Source: Mangrovimonas yunxiaonensis
GTDB taxonomy: Bacteria; Bacteroidota; Bacteroidia; Flavobacteriales; Flavobacteriaceae
Direction of reading: 5' to 3'
NCBI RefSeq assembly: GCF_000733475.1
Contig: NZ_JPFK01000002.1
Span: forward strand, 385,501-449,500
Length of the DNA: 64,000 bases
The first letter of the stretch is position 1, and each line of letters begins with the position of its first letter. Below the pieces are notes generated by a model that saw only the letters and a program-made list of their open reading frames with translations, did no database searches and was not told the DNA's origin. The position numbers and the translations under genes were made by a program. Of this stretch, positions 33,754 to 42,374 are shown in pieces.

Positions 33754-35742
33754 ATGACATTTCAAGACCATATTCTTCAAGGCATTCCAAACGAATTACC
33801 AGCGCCAAAACCTTACGACACAGCAATAAACCACGCACCAAAACGTAAAGAGATTTTATCTGAAGAAGAAAAAAACCTCGCCCTAAAAAATGCCTTACGC
33901 TATTTCGAGCCCAAACACCACAAAACACTACTTCCAGAATTTAAAGAAGAATTAGCGACCTACGGACGTATTTACATGTACCGCCTTCGCCCAGATTACA
34001 AAATGTATGCGCGCCCTATAAATGAATATCCTGCACAGTCTAAACAAGCCGCAGCCATTATGCTCATGATTCAAAATAACTTAGACTATGCCGTAGCACA
34101 GCACCCACACGAACTTATTACTTACGGTGGTAATGGTGCTGTATTTTCCAATTGGGCACAATACCTTTTAACCATGAAGTATCTGGCCGAAATGACAGAC
34201 GAGCAAACCTTGGTTATGTATTCTGGCCACCCAATGGGCTTGTTCCCATCGCATAAAGATGCGCCAAGAGTTGTGGTAACCAATGGTATGATGATCCCCA
34301 ACTACTCGCAACCCGATGATTGGGAAAAATTCAACGCCCTTGGCGTTACCCAATACGGGCAAATGACCGCAGGAAGCTATATGTATATTGGCCCCCAAGG
34401 TATTGTGCACGGGACTACCATTACCGTTTTAAACGGATTTAGAAAAATAAGCAAACAGCCCCAAGGCCATATTTTTGTTACCTCTGGTCTGGGCGGTATG
34501 TCTGGAGCGCAACCTAAAGCAGGAAATATTGCTGGCTGCATAACCGTATGTGCCGAAGTAAATCCAAAAATCACTCAAATACGTTTGGACCAAGGATGGA
34601 TTGATGAAAAAATCACCGATCTAGACCAACTTGTAGAACGTGTAAAAACTGCGCAAGCAAACAAAGAAACCATTTCAATAGCCTACTTGGGCAACATTGT
34701 AGACGTTTGGGAAAAGTTCGATACGGCCAACATTCATATCGATTTAGGTAGCGACCAAACCTCGCTTCATAACCCATGGGCCGGCGGCTACTACCCTGCT
34801 GGGTTATCGTTCGAAGCAGCCAACACCATGATGGCCGAAAACCCAGAATTATTTAAAGAAAACGTTCAGGAGAGTTTACGTCGCCATGCGGCAGCCATTA
34901 ACAAACACACTGCAAAAGGCACGTATTTCTTCGACTATGGAAATGCCTTCTTGCTCGAAGCTTCTCGTGCCGGTGCCGATGTTATGGCCGAAAACCCAAC
35001 CATTGGCCGCGAGTTTAAATACCCCAGCTACGTACAAGACATTATGGGGCCTATGTGTTTTGATTATGGCTTTGGTCCTTTCCGTTGGGTATGTACCTCT
35101 GGAAAACCCGAAGACCTTAAAAAAACCGATGATATTGCTTGCCAAGTACTAGAGGACATTATGAAAAATTCCCCAAAGGAAATCCAACAACAAATGGCCG
35201 ATAACATTCAGTGGATAAAAGGTGCCCAAGAAAACAAACTGGTTGTCGGATCACAAGCGCGAATTTTATATGCCGATGCCGAAGGCCGTATGAAAATTGC
35301 AAAAGCATTTAACGATGCAATAAAAAGAGGCGAAATAGGTTATGTTGTTTTAGGCCGTGACCACCACGATGTATCTGGTACCGACTCGCCTTACAGAGAA
35401 ACCAGCAACATTTACGACGGCTCGCGCTTTACCGCAGATATGGCCATTCATAACGTAATAGGCGATAGTTTTAGAGGCGCCACTTGGGTAAGCATCCACA
35501 ATGGTGGTGGTGTAGGCTGGGGCGAAGTTATTAATGGAGGCTTCGGCATGGTTCTTGATGGTAGTAACGATGCAGAAAGACGCTTAAAATCAATGCTTTT
35601 CTGGGATGTTAACAACGGCATTTCACGTCGTAGTTGGGCCAGAAACGAAGGCGCTATTTTTGCTATTAAACGTGCTATGGAAAGCGAACCCAATTTAAAG
35701 GTTACCCTTCCTAACATGGTTGATGATAATTTATTATCTTAA
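33754..35742 (+). CDS. hutU: Urocanate hydratase
   Basis: A 662-residue urocanase, the second enzyme of histidine degradation (urocanate to 4-imidazolone-5-propionate, NAD+ as cofactor). The N-terminal NAD and substrate motif YGGNGAVFSNWAQYLLTM (about 126-143) and the later GLGGMSGAQPKAG and FGPFRWVCTSG are diagnostic. It belongs to the longer form common in flavobacteria. I chose the ATG at 33754 because the upstream 96 bases in frame encode the noncoding element region. No hutH, hutI or hutG gene adjoins. The DUF4136 gene follows by 24 bases. Confidence 0.93.
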   Translation: MTFQDHILQGIPNELPAPKPYDTAINHAPKRKEILSEEEKNLALKNALRYFEPKHHKTLLPEFKEELATYGRIYMYRLRPDYKMYARPINEYPAQSKQAAAIMLMIQNNLDYAVAQHPHELITYGGNGAVFSNWAQYLLTMKYLAEMTDEQTLVMYSGHPMGLFPSHKDAPRVVVTNGMMIPNYSQPDDWEKFNALGVTQYGQMTAGSYMYIGPQGIVHGTTITVLNGFRKISKQPQGHIFVTSGLGGMSGAQPKAGNIAGCITVCAEVNPKITQIRLDQGWIDEKITDLDQLVERVKTAQANKETISIAYLGNIVDVWEKFDTANIHIDLGSDQTSLHNPWAGGYYPAGLSFEAANTMMAENPELFKENVQESLRRHAAAINKHTAKGTYFFDYGNAFLLEASRAGADVMAENPTIGREFKYPSYVQDIMGPMCFDYGFGPFRWVCTSGKPEDLKKTDDIACQVLEDIMKNSPKEIQQQMADNIQWIKGAQENKLVVGSQARILYADAEGRMKIAKAFNDAIKRGEIGYVVLGRDHHDVSGTDSPYRETSNIYDGSRFTADMAIHNVIGDSFRGATWVSIHNGGGVGWGEVINGGFGMVLDGSNDAERRLKSMLFWDVNNGISRRSWARNEGAIFAIKRAMESEPNLKVTLPNMVDDNLLS

Positions 35743-35766
35743 TACATAACTTAAAAGTAAATAGCT

Positions 35767-36297
35767 ATGAAAAAAGTATGTACCTTACTGCCAATGGCTG
35801 TTTTGTTTCTTGTGTTATCGTCCTGTAGTTCTGTTAGGGTTGTTTCAGACTATGATAGAACCGCCGATTTTAACGCCTACAAATCCTTTGCCTTTTACAA
35901 GCCTGGCATAGACGAAGCTGAAATTAGCGATTTGGATAAACGCAGAATTTTACGTGCCATAGAGGCCGAACTGTTGGCCAAAGGCTTTAGCAAATCGGAA
36001 AACCCCGATATATTGGTGAGTATTTTTACCAAATCCCGCGAAAAAGTTAATGTGTACAACAATGGCTGGGGGCCTTATGGCTACGGCTGGGGCTGGAGCC
36101 CTTGGTACTGGAACAATTACAGCACCGTATCGACTTCTACCGAAGGGGTATTGTATATCGATTTAATCGATGCTAAAAAGAAAGAACTTGTATGGCAAGG
36201 CCAAGGCACTGGTTACCTCACACAAAACAGGGAGAAAAAAATTGAACGAATACATGAATTTGTAAAAGAAGTTCTAGAAGAATACCCGCCTAAGTAA
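35767..36297 (+). CDS. DUF4136 lipoprotein
   Basis: A 176-residue lipoprotein with lipid C20 (LVLSSC) and a DUF4136 domain: DYDRTADFNAYKSFAFYKPG near 29-48, the Gly/Trp/Tyr-rich loop NNGWGPYGYGWGWSPWYW (about 98-115), and GVLYIDLIDAKKKELVWQG. Such proteins are common at the outer membrane of Bacteroidota; function is unknown. It may be co-transcribed with hutU but metabolic linkage is unlikely. Confidence 0.9.
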   Translation: MKKVCTLLPMAVLFLVLSSCSSVRVVSDYDRTADFNAYKSFAFYKPGIDEAEISDLDKRRILRAIEAELLAKGFSKSENPDILVSIFTKSREKVNVYNNGWGPYGYGWGWSPWYWNNYSTVSTSTEGVLYIDLIDAKKKELVWQGQGTGYLTQNREKKIERIHEFVKEVLEEYPPK

Positions 36298-36310
36298 AAT
36301 TTACAGCAAA

Positions 36311-36339
36311 AAAAAGCGCCTTTAATAAAGGCGCTTTTT
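36311..36339. terminator. Bidirectional terminator
   Basis: Thirteen-base arms AAAAAGCGCCTTT and AAAGGCGCTTTTT with a three-base loop lie between convergent genes. Confidence 0.9.
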
Positions 36340-36359
36340 TATACTTTTAATCTAAAAAA

Positions 36360-36713
36360 CTACTTGCTTAAAGCAGACATTTTAAATCTCTTATATTGGT
36401 CTTCATTTAAAATAGACTTCAATTTAGAATCCTTGTATTCTTTAATCGCATCCAATCTAACCTCACGGTGTTTTTCGGTTTCAAACTTAGCATTGTCAAC
36501 TTCTTGAGTATTTTTGGCAACCTCGGTAAAAATTTCGAATGCCAAATCGGTTTGTTTGCTGTCTAAAGAAACAACTTCGTTTAGTTCATTTACCTGATGT
36601 TTTGCATACTTCTCTACATCGTTAATATTGGCTTTTTTTTCTTGAGCCACCATAGTTGATGTGCTTAAAAAAAGAAGCGCAACAAAACTTAAAAATGATA
36701 CATATTTTTTCAT
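36360..36713 (-). CDS. Small secreted helical protein
   Basis: A 117-residue protein with signal peptide (about 1-23, ending MVAQ) and a helical, charged body ending LKSILNEDQYKRFKMSALSK. The ILNEDQYKRF segment resembles the final motif of Spy/LTxxQ-like periplasmic proteins, as does that of the protein at 25075-25515. No further function can be assigned. Confidence 0.75.
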   Translation of the reverse strand: MKKYVSFLSFVALLFLSTSTMVAQEKKANINDVEKYAKHQVNELNEVVSLDSKQTDLAFEIFTEVAKNTQEVDNAKFETEKHREVRLDAIKEYKDSKLKSILNEDQYKRFKMSALSK

Positions 36714-36804
36714 AATAGAATTTAGTTAATGTTTAAAAAAATGTTCGCTAAATATACAAATAATCGTGATAAAACAACGATTTGTTAATTTCATTTTTTG
36801 AATC

Positions 36805-38880
36805 TTAATAATTTAACAGTTTTTCAATCTTGGCCATGACTTTTTCTGTTGATGGAATCATGGTTTGTTCCAGTGTGGTGTTTAATGGAATTGCAGGCAT
36901 GTTTTCACTACCAATAGTCATAACCGGCGCATCAAGATATTGAAAACATTCTTCTTGAATTTTCCCTGCTAATGCCCTTGCAAAACTGTTGTTGCTAGGC
37001 TCTTCGGTAACCACTAGGCATTTTCCTGTTTTCTTAACCGATTTCATAATAGTATCCTCATCCAACGGATAAAGCGTTCTTAAATCGATAACTTCTATTT
37101 GGTCTTTCATACCTAGTTTCTCCGAGGCATTCATGGCCCAATGCACGCCCATACCATAAGATACAACGGTACAAGTTTCAACATTTTCCTGTTTCCAGAT
37201 TTCTTGCAGTACCCACGCTTGTCCAAAAGGCAATACGTAATCTTCTGCAGGTTCTACAGACGTTGCGCCTTGTGTTCCAGGAACTTTAGACCAATACAAG
37301 CCCTTGTGCTCAAAAATAACCACGGGATTGGGGTCGTAATAAGCGGCTTTCATTAGGCCTTTTAAATCGGCGCCATTGCTTGGATAGGCTATTTTAACGC
37401 CGCGAATGTTTGTAACCACACTCTCTACCGATGACGAATGGTACGGCCCACCACTACCATAAGCTCCAATTGGCACACGTAAAATCATACTTACAGGCCA
37501 CTTTCCGTTGGATAAGTAACAACTTCTACTTACCTCGGTAAACAACTGGTTAAGTCCTGGCCAAATATAATCGGCAAATTGTACTTCTACAATTGGTTTT
37601 AAGCCCACGGCACTCATCCCTACGGTACTTCCTATAATAAAGGCTTCTTGTATGGGCGTGTTAAACACACGGTTATCCCCAAATTTCTGTGCTAAAGTTG
37701 CTGCTTCACGAAATACCCCACCTAAACGGCCACCAACATCTTGTCCGTACAATAAACATTCAGGGTATTTTTTCATCAACTCTTCTACGGCAAACAAAGC
37801 ACAGTCAACCATCACCACTTTATCGTTTCCTTTTGGCGAACGCTCACCTTTTTCCTCGGTAATAGGTGTTGGTGCGAAGTCGTGTGTAAACAAATCTTCT
37901 GGAGTTGGATCTTCAGCTTTTAAGGCTTTTTGATACGCCTTTTCGACTTCGGCTTTGATCTCAGTTTCGATTTTAACGAGTTCATTTTCCGTAAACCCAT
38001 TATCTAACATTTGTTGTTTTAAAACCGGGTATGGGTCACGCGATTTGGCTTCTTCCAAATCGTCTCGGTACCATTCCATACGAACCCCAGAGGTGTGGTG
38101 GTTTAACAACGGTACTTTAGCATGTACCAAAAATGGGCGGCGTTCGTCGCGAATGGTTTTTATAACTTTTTCGAGGGCTTCATAACTTTCTATGAAGTTA
38201 GCACCATCAATAGAAATGGCTTCTAGCCCGTGAAAACCTTGTGCGTATTCAGCTGCATTCTGTGCTCTAGTTTCGGCTTCGTTGGCCGAAATATCCCAGC
38301 CGTTGTCCTGTACCAAATACAAAATAGGCATTTGCTTTAAGGCCGCCATTTGAAAGGCTTCGGCTATTTCACCTTCGGTAACCGAAGCATCGCCTAAACT
38401 ACAAACGGTAATTGGATTTAATTTAGACTCTTCGCTATCGCTCTGAATGACATTAGGATTGGTTAAATCTTGCTTTTCCAGATATTGCATACCCATGGCC
38501 ACACCAGTGGCCGGAATGGCTTGCATGCCCGTAGCTGATGATTGGTGTGGGATCTTTGGTTTATCGGCATCCTTTAAACTGGGGTGCGAATAATAGGTAC
38601 GCCCCCCAGAAAACGGGTCGTCTTTTTTAGCTAACACCTGAAGCATTAAATCGTAAGGGCGCATTCCAAACGCCAATAACATGGCATCGTCTCGGTAGTA
38701 CGGAAACGCGTAATCCTGTGGCAATAACTGCATGCCCAAAGCCGTTTGTATGGCTTCGTGACCTCGCGAAGTGGCGTGTACATATTTGGAAACCACCTTA
38801 AAGTTTTCCTCGTACAATTCTGCCATGGTTTTTGCCGTTACCAAATTGGTGAATCCTTGTTTTAATATGTCTTTTTTCAT
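36805..38880 (-). CDS. 2-Oxoacid dehydrogenase E1, fused alpha and beta subunits
   Basis: A 691-residue thiamine-diphosphate enzyme with E1-alpha (about 1-335) and E1-beta (about 350-691) joined, as usual in flavobacterial branched-chain-type 2-oxoacid dehydrogenases. The ThDP motif runs from GDASVTEGEIAEAF (163-176) to the asparagine in VQDNGW; the beta half has IQEAFIIGSTVGMSAVG and VQFADYIWPG. Residues 144-152 (VIQSDSEES) are encoded by a copy of a dispersed repeat and look like an insertion in a surface loop just before the ThDP motif. A hairpin repeat ends 7 bases before the ATG. Confidence 0.92.
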   Translation of the reverse strand: MKKDILKQGFTNLVTAKTMAELYEENFKVVSKYVHATSRGHEAIQTALGMQLLPQDYAFPYYRDDAMLLAFGMRPYDLMLQVLAKKDDPFSGGRTYYSHPSLKDADKPKIPHQSSATGMQAIPATGVAMGMQYLEKQDLTNPNVIQSDSEESKLNPITVCSLGDASVTEGEIAEAFQMAALKQMPILYLVQDNGWDISANEAETRAQNAAEYAQGFHGLEAISIDGANFIESYEALEKVIKTIRDERRPFLVHAKVPLLNHHTSGVRMEWYRDDLEEAKSRDPYPVLKQQMLDNGFTENELVKIETEIKAEVEKAYQKALKAEDPTPEDLFTHDFAPTPITEEKGERSPKGNDKVVMVDCALFAVEELMKKYPECLLYGQDVGGRLGGVFREAATLAQKFGDNRVFNTPIQEAFIIGSTVGMSAVGLKPIVEVQFADYIWPGLNQLFTEVSRSCYLSNGKWPVSMILRVPIGAYGSGGPYHSSSVESVVTNIRGVKIAYPSNGADLKGLMKAAYYDPNPVVIFEHKGLYWSKVPGTQGATSVEPAEDYVLPFGQAWVLQEIWKQENVETCTVVSYGMGVHWAMNASEKLGMKDQIEVIDLRTLYPLDEDTIMKSVKKTGKCLVVTEEPSNNSFARALAGKIQEECFQYLDAPVMTIGSENMPAIPLNTTLEQTMIPSTEKVMAKIEKLLNY
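38430..38453 (-). repeat. Repeat fragment inside the E1 coding region
   Basis: Twenty-four bases identical to 41137-41160 in the E2 gene, read in the same frame on the minus strand (VIQSDSE). The end AATGACAT and the TTCGCTxxCGCTCTGAATG pattern match the intergenic ~70-bp repeats. Confidence 0.85.
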
Positions 38881-38886
38881 AACTAT

Positions 38887-38904
38887 TTCCCACGAAAGTG
38901 GGAA
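38887..38904. repeat. Hairpin repeat before the E1 start
   Basis: TTCCCAC-GAAA-GTGGGAA, a perfect 7-base-stem palindrome that ends 6 bases before the E1 start codon on the minus strand. It is a CCCAC variant of the more common CCTGC hairpins of this region. Confidence 0.85.
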
Positions 38905-38939
38905 TCTTTTTTGTTATACTATCCCTTTCTATTTTAAGA

Positions 38940-38957
38940 TTCCTGCCTACGCAGGAA
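38940..38957. repeat. Hairpin repeat after the aminotransferase gene
   Basis: TTCCTGC-CTAC-GCAGGAA, a perfect 7-base-stem palindrome lying 4 bases beyond the stop codon of the aminotransferase gene. Confidence 0.85.
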
Positions 38958-38961
38958 TGAA

Positions 38962-40017
38962 TTACTCTACACTTAGCATCCAGTTAAATTTATCTTCAAC
39001 CTGTCCAGTTTTTATGGCATTTAGCGTGTTGTTTACCTCTAAACCAACCGGACTTTCATCAGACACGTGAATGTCGCCTTGGTCAGTTCCTATGCTTTGT
39101 ATGTAGGCAATACCCACGGCTGTACCGGTGCCAAAAGCTTCTTCGAGTGTTCCTTTTTCTGAGGCCTCCCTAATTTCGCTTAAAGTAATTGGGCGCTCGA
39201 TAACCTCAAAACCTTTGTCTTTTAAAACATCCATCACGCTCATTCTGGTAATGCCATCGAGAATGGCCCCATCGCGACGTGGCGTTATAAACTTGCCATC
39301 GATCTTGAAAAAGATGTTCATGGTGCCTACTTCTTGTATGTATTCGTGTTCTGCAGCATCTAACCACAAGACTTGATCGTAGCCTTTTTGTTTTGCCAAT
39401 TCGGTAGGGCGAATGGCTGCAGCATAGTTTCCTGCGGCCTTGGCCTCTCCGGTACCACCATCTACAGCGCGTACAAATTTCTTTTCGGCCCAAAGGTTAA
39501 TGCGCTTACTAAAAAACGGTCCTGCTGGCGAGGCTATGATAATAAACTTATAGCTTGTTGCGGCACGCATACCAATAAACGCTTCGTCGGCGTACATAAA
39601 CGGACGCAGGTATAAGGCGCTTCCGTCTTGCGGCGGAATCCAGGCTTTATCTAAAGCGACAAGCTGTTTTAAACCTGCTACAAACAATGCTTCTGGCACA
39701 TGGGGCATACCCATTCTGTCGGCACTAAAGTTTAAACGCGTTGCATTTTTATCGGCACGAAATAGCATAGGGGTACCATTGGCATTTACCGTGGCTTTCA
39801 TTCCTTCAAAAATGGCCTGTCCATAATGCAAGGCCATGGCCGCAGGGTGCGTTGGTATGGCCTTTAAGGGCTCTATTCTTGGGTTTTGCCATTGACCATT
39901 ATTGTAATCGCATATAAACATATGGTCTGTAAAGGTGGTTCCTAGCGGTATATTATTGAAGTCTAAAGCTTCGACTTTAGATTTTTCTGTTTTTTTGATT
40001 GATATGTTGTAAGGCAT
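38962..40017 (-). CDS. ilvE: Branched-chain amino acid aminotransferase
   Basis: A 351-residue class IV PLP aminotransferase. The PLP lysine is K193 in GTGEAKAAGNYAA; HYGQAIFEGMKA (64-75) and the C-terminal EEAFGTGTAVGIA are typical of the eukaryote-like BCAT group. It moves amino groups between Leu, Ile or Val and 2-oxoglutarate, and members of the family can also act on phenylalanine. Its place between E2 and E1 genes suggests amino-acid catabolism: the product 2-oxoacid would be the substrate of the E1/E2 complex. Confidence 0.94.
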   Translation of the reverse strand: MPYNISIKKTEKSKVEALDFNNIPLGTTFTDHMFICDYNNGQWQNPRIEPLKAIPTHPAAMALHYGQAIFEGMKATVNANGTPMLFRADKNATRLNFSADRMGMPHVPEALFVAGLKQLVALDKAWIPPQDGSALYLRPFMYADEAFIGMRAATSYKFIIIASPAGPFFSKRINLWAEKKFVRAVDGGTGEAKAAGNYAAAIRPTELAKQKGYDQVLWLDAAEHEYIQEVGTMNIFFKIDGKFITPRRDGAILDGITRMSVMDVLKDKGFEVIERPITLSEIREASEKGTLEEAFGTGTAVGIAYIQSIGTDQGDIHVSDESPVGLEVNNTLNAIKTGQVEDKFNWMLSVE

Positions 40018-40035
40018 ATTATGATATTTTATTTT

Positions 40036-40105
40036 GTTATTGCGAGGACGAAGGACGTGGCAATCTCTTTAAAACAGATTCCCACGCTGCGCTCAGGATG
40101 ACAGT
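40036..40105. repeat. ~70-bp intergenic repeat
   Basis: Starts (T)ATTGCGAGGACGAAGGACGTGG, then CAATCTC, and ends GATTCCCACGCTGCGCTCAGGATGAC. It belongs to the same family as 41581, 42303, 43142 and 50831, with two potential hairpins (ATTGC...GCAAT and a second one in the right half). Confidence 0.8.
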
Positions 40106-40108
40106 TAA

Positions 40109-41455
40109 CTATATTTTTCTATTGGTATCAAATTGTTCTAAATAATCGGCAACGCGGCGTACAAAGCTGCCTCCTAAATACCCATCGACCACACGATGAT
40201 CGAAAGACAAGGATAGGTACATCATGCTTCGGATAGCGATTTCGTCGCCTTTTTCGGTTTCAATGACTTCAGCACGCTTTTTAATAATTCCTAATGCTAA
40301 AATGGCTACTTCGGGCTGGTTGATAATTGGGGTTCCCATAACACTACCAAACGTTCCTACGTTAGAAATCGTAAATGTACTCCCTTTAATATCGTCGCCA
40401 CTCAACTTATTATCTCTTGCTTTTCCAGCCAATTCGTTTACGTTTTCGGCTAGCGTTTTTAGGTCCTTGGTATCGGCGTTTTTAACAACAGGCACAATAA
40501 GATTTCCGCTGGGCAAAGCGGTTGCCATGCCAATGTTAATGTTGTCTTTTACAATAATGTTATTGCCATCGACCGAGGCATTGATGTTTGGGAAATCTTT
40601 AACCGCTTTGGCTACAGCTTCGACAAACAATGGTGTGAAGGTTAGTTTTTCGCCATATTTTTCCTGAAAAGCGACCTTATTGTTGTTTCGCCAGTTTACC
40701 ATATTGGTTAAGTCAGCTTCTACATAAGCAGTAACGTGCGGTGATGTATGCTTGGAGTACACCATATGATCGGCTATCATTTGGCGCATGCGGTCCATTT
40801 CTACAATCTTTCCTTTTCCTTTATCAAACGTTAATTGTGGAATACGATAAGCCGTTGGGTCTTGCGCTACAGGTTGTGCAAATTGGTATGGGCGGCCATC
40901 TTCGATATAATTGAATACATCGCTTTTTCTTAATCGTCCTTCGTTTCCGGTTGCTGGAATTCTAGCGAGTTCTTCAAAACTGATGTGATGTTGTTTTGCT
41001 ATGGAAATGATTAATGGCGAGAAGAACCGATCTTCATTAGAAACCGTAAAAGAGGACGAAACCAAATGGGAAGCCTCTGTTTTATTTGTAATGGCAGTGC
41101 GTTTCTTTTTAACCTGTTTTTTTGCTTTTTGAGATGCTTCGCTATCGCTCTGAATGACATCAGATTTTTTTGAAGATTTTACTTCTTCAGAAACTTCTAA
41201 AACAGCAATTACTTGGCCTACGGGCACGACATCTTTGGCTTGAAACATGGTTTTTACCAGTGTTCCCGATGCTGGTGCCGGCACTTCGTTATCGACCTTA
41301 TCGGTTGCGACCTCCAACAAAATATCGCCTTCATCAAAAGAATCGCCTTCGGCAACCAACCAATTGATAATGGTGCCTTCTGTGATGCTCTCGCCCATTT
41401 TGGGCATTTTTAATTCGTAACTTCCTGCGAAAGCAGGAATCTCTTTATCTTTCAT
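40109..41455 (-). CDS. 2-Oxoacid dehydrogenase E2 (dihydrolipoamide acyltransferase)
   Basis: A 448-residue E2 protein: lipoyl domain (about 13-88, lipoyl lysine K53 in EVATDKVDNEV), linker, E1/E3-binding domain (about 138-175), and acyltransferase domain ending with the catalytic HRVVDG (H420, D424). It would accept the acyl group from the nearby E1 and pass it to CoA. Two repeat copies lie in the coding region: residues 6-12 (IPAFAGS) come from a CCTGC hairpin at the N-terminus, and 100-108 (VIQSDSEAS) lie in the flexible linker. No alternative start avoids the first one. Confidence 0.93.
   Translation of the reverse strand: MKDKEIPAFAGSYELKMPKMGESITEGTIINWLVAEGDSFDEGDILLEVATDKVDNEVPAPASGTLVKTMFQAKDVVPVGQVIAVLEVSEEVKSSKKSDVIQSDSEASQKAKKQVKKKRTAITNKTEASHLVSSSFTVSNEDRFFSPLIISIAKQHHISFEELARIPATGNEGRLRKSDVFNYIEDGRPYQFAQPVAQDPTAYRIPQLTFDKGKGKIVEMDRMRQMIADHMVYSKHTSPHVTAYVEADLTNMVNWRNNNKVAFQEKYGEKLTFTPLFVEAVAKAVKDFPNINASVDGNNIIVKDNINIGMATALPSGNLIVPVVKNADTKDLKTLAENVNELAGKARDNKLSGDDIKGSTFTISNVGTFGSVMGTPIINQPEVAILALGIIKKRAEVIETEKGDEIAIRSMMYLSLSFDHRVVDGYLGGSFVRRVADYLEQFDTNRKI
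41137..41160 (-). repeat. Repeat fragment inside the E2 linker
   Basis: Twenty-four bases identical to 38430-38453, in the same reading frame; encodes VIQSDSEA in the linker between lipoyl and subunit-binding domains. Confidence 0.85.
41422..41439. repeat. Hairpin repeat inside the E2 start region
   Basis: TTCCTGC-GAAA-GCAGGAA lies in codons 6-11 of the E2 gene and encodes IPAFAG. It is the same hairpin as at 54271-54288. Confidence 0.85.
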
Positions 41456-41530
41456 TCCGAATTCTTTTATAATCTATATTCCAATTCATACTCAAATCCA
41501 TCTTGGATTGTATTCATATTTAGATTCCGC
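41456..41530 (-). pseudogene. Relic of a GIY-YIG endonuclease C-terminus
   Basis: On the minus strand this stretch aligns with the 3' end of the GIY-YIG relic at 45785: AATCCAAG(A/T)TGG, a 4-base deletion, then ATTTGAGTATGAATTGGAAT. The second frame reads DLSMNWNIDYK against DLSLNWNLDNR. Identity is roughly 80% over about 45 bases. Only the tail survives, running into the E2 start. Confidence 0.45.
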
Positions 41531-41580
41531 ATCGCATTTTGACAAGCTCAATGGCACAATACGAAATAACAAACTTATTC

Positions 41581-41646
41581 TGTCATTGCGAGGACGTAGG
41601 ACGTGGCAATCTTTTTATAAGATTCCTTCACTTCGTTCGGAATGAC
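41581..41646. repeat. ~70-bp intergenic repeat
   Basis: TGTCATTGCGAGGACGTAGG...GTGGCAATCT, then GATTCCTTCACTTCGTTCGG ending AATGAC. Nearly identical to 50831-50898. Just upstream, 41539-41559 (TTGACAAGCTCAATGGCACA) resembles 50793-50814, another short repeat. Confidence 0.9.
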
Positions 41647-41648
41647 GT

Positions 41649-42248
41649 TTATTTTTTATTAAATGTTTCCCTCAATGTTTTATAAACATCTTCCTGCATC
41701 TTCCTATCCTTTGGAACTTCCCGTAAGGGCTCTACAGCTTTTAGACTATTGTGACAATCTGTTGGCAGTTGCTGATACAATTGCGTCCCTTTGGTTTTCC
41801 AAGCAATCATCTCGTCGCTTACTTGCTTGATGACTTTTGCGGGATTTCCAACCACCAAACTGCGTGGTGGAATTTTGGTTTCGGCTTTTACAAAAGCCAT
41901 GGCACCTACAATACTTTCATCGCCTATTTCGGCATCGTCCATAATAACCGTATTCATTCCAATCAAGCAATTACGTCCTAAATTGGCACCGTGAATAATG
42001 GCGCCGTGCCCCACATGAGCGCTTTCCTTTAGTGTAATCGACTTGCCCGGAAACATGTGTACCGTACAGTTTTCCTGCACATTTACACCATCCTCTAAAA
42101 TAATTTGCCCCCAATCGCCACGAATAGCAGCCCCTGGCCCTACATAACAGTTCTTGCCAATAATGACATTTCCAGTAACCGCAGCCAACGGATGTACAAA
42201 ACTGCTTTCATGAACAACGGGTATAAAGCCTTGGAATGCGTATATCAT
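41649..42248 (-). CDS. paaY: PaaY, gamma-carbonic-anhydrase-like hexapeptide protein
   Basis: A 199-residue left-handed beta-helix protein with hexapeptide repeats (about 15-130) and the PaaY-like sequence FIPVVHESSFVHPLAAVTG, RGDWGQI, VGHGAIIHG and WKTKGTQLYQ. PaaY of E. coli is a thioesterase that removes inhibitory CoA esters when the phenylacetate pathway stalls. The metal-ligand histidines are present (VHMFPG, HVGHGAIIHG). Position inside the paa block supports the assignment. Confidence 0.92.
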   Translation of the reverse strand: MIYAFQGFIPVVHESSFVHPLAAVTGNVIIGKNCYVGPGAAIRGDWGQIILEDGVNVQENCTVHMFPGKSITLKESAHVGHGAIIHGANLGRNCLIGMNTVIMDDAEIGDESIVGAMAFVKAETKIPPRSLVVGNPAKVIKQVSDEMIAWKTKGTQLYQQLPTDCHNSLKAVEPLREVPKDRKMQEDVYKTLRETFNKK

Positions 42249-42302
42249 AGTTGGTAGAAATTAGTGGGTAGCGGGTAGTGTTTCATTTTATTTAACTTTA
42301 CT

Positions 42303-42370
42303 TGTCATTGCGAGAAACGTAGTGACGTGGCAATCTCTTTTAAGATGCTTCGCTTGGTTCTGGTTCTGAC
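42303..42370. repeat. ~70-bp intergenic repeat
   Basis: TGTCATTGCGAGAAACGTAG, TGACGTGGCAATCTC, then a diverged right half ending TTCTGAC. Shares the left half almost exactly with 43142-43210. Confidence 0.85.
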
Positions 42371-42374
42371 AATT

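Noticed and set aside
40224-40667. 147-codon open frame on the plus strand
   Set aside because: Antisense to the E2 acyltransferase domain and without recognisable sequence features.
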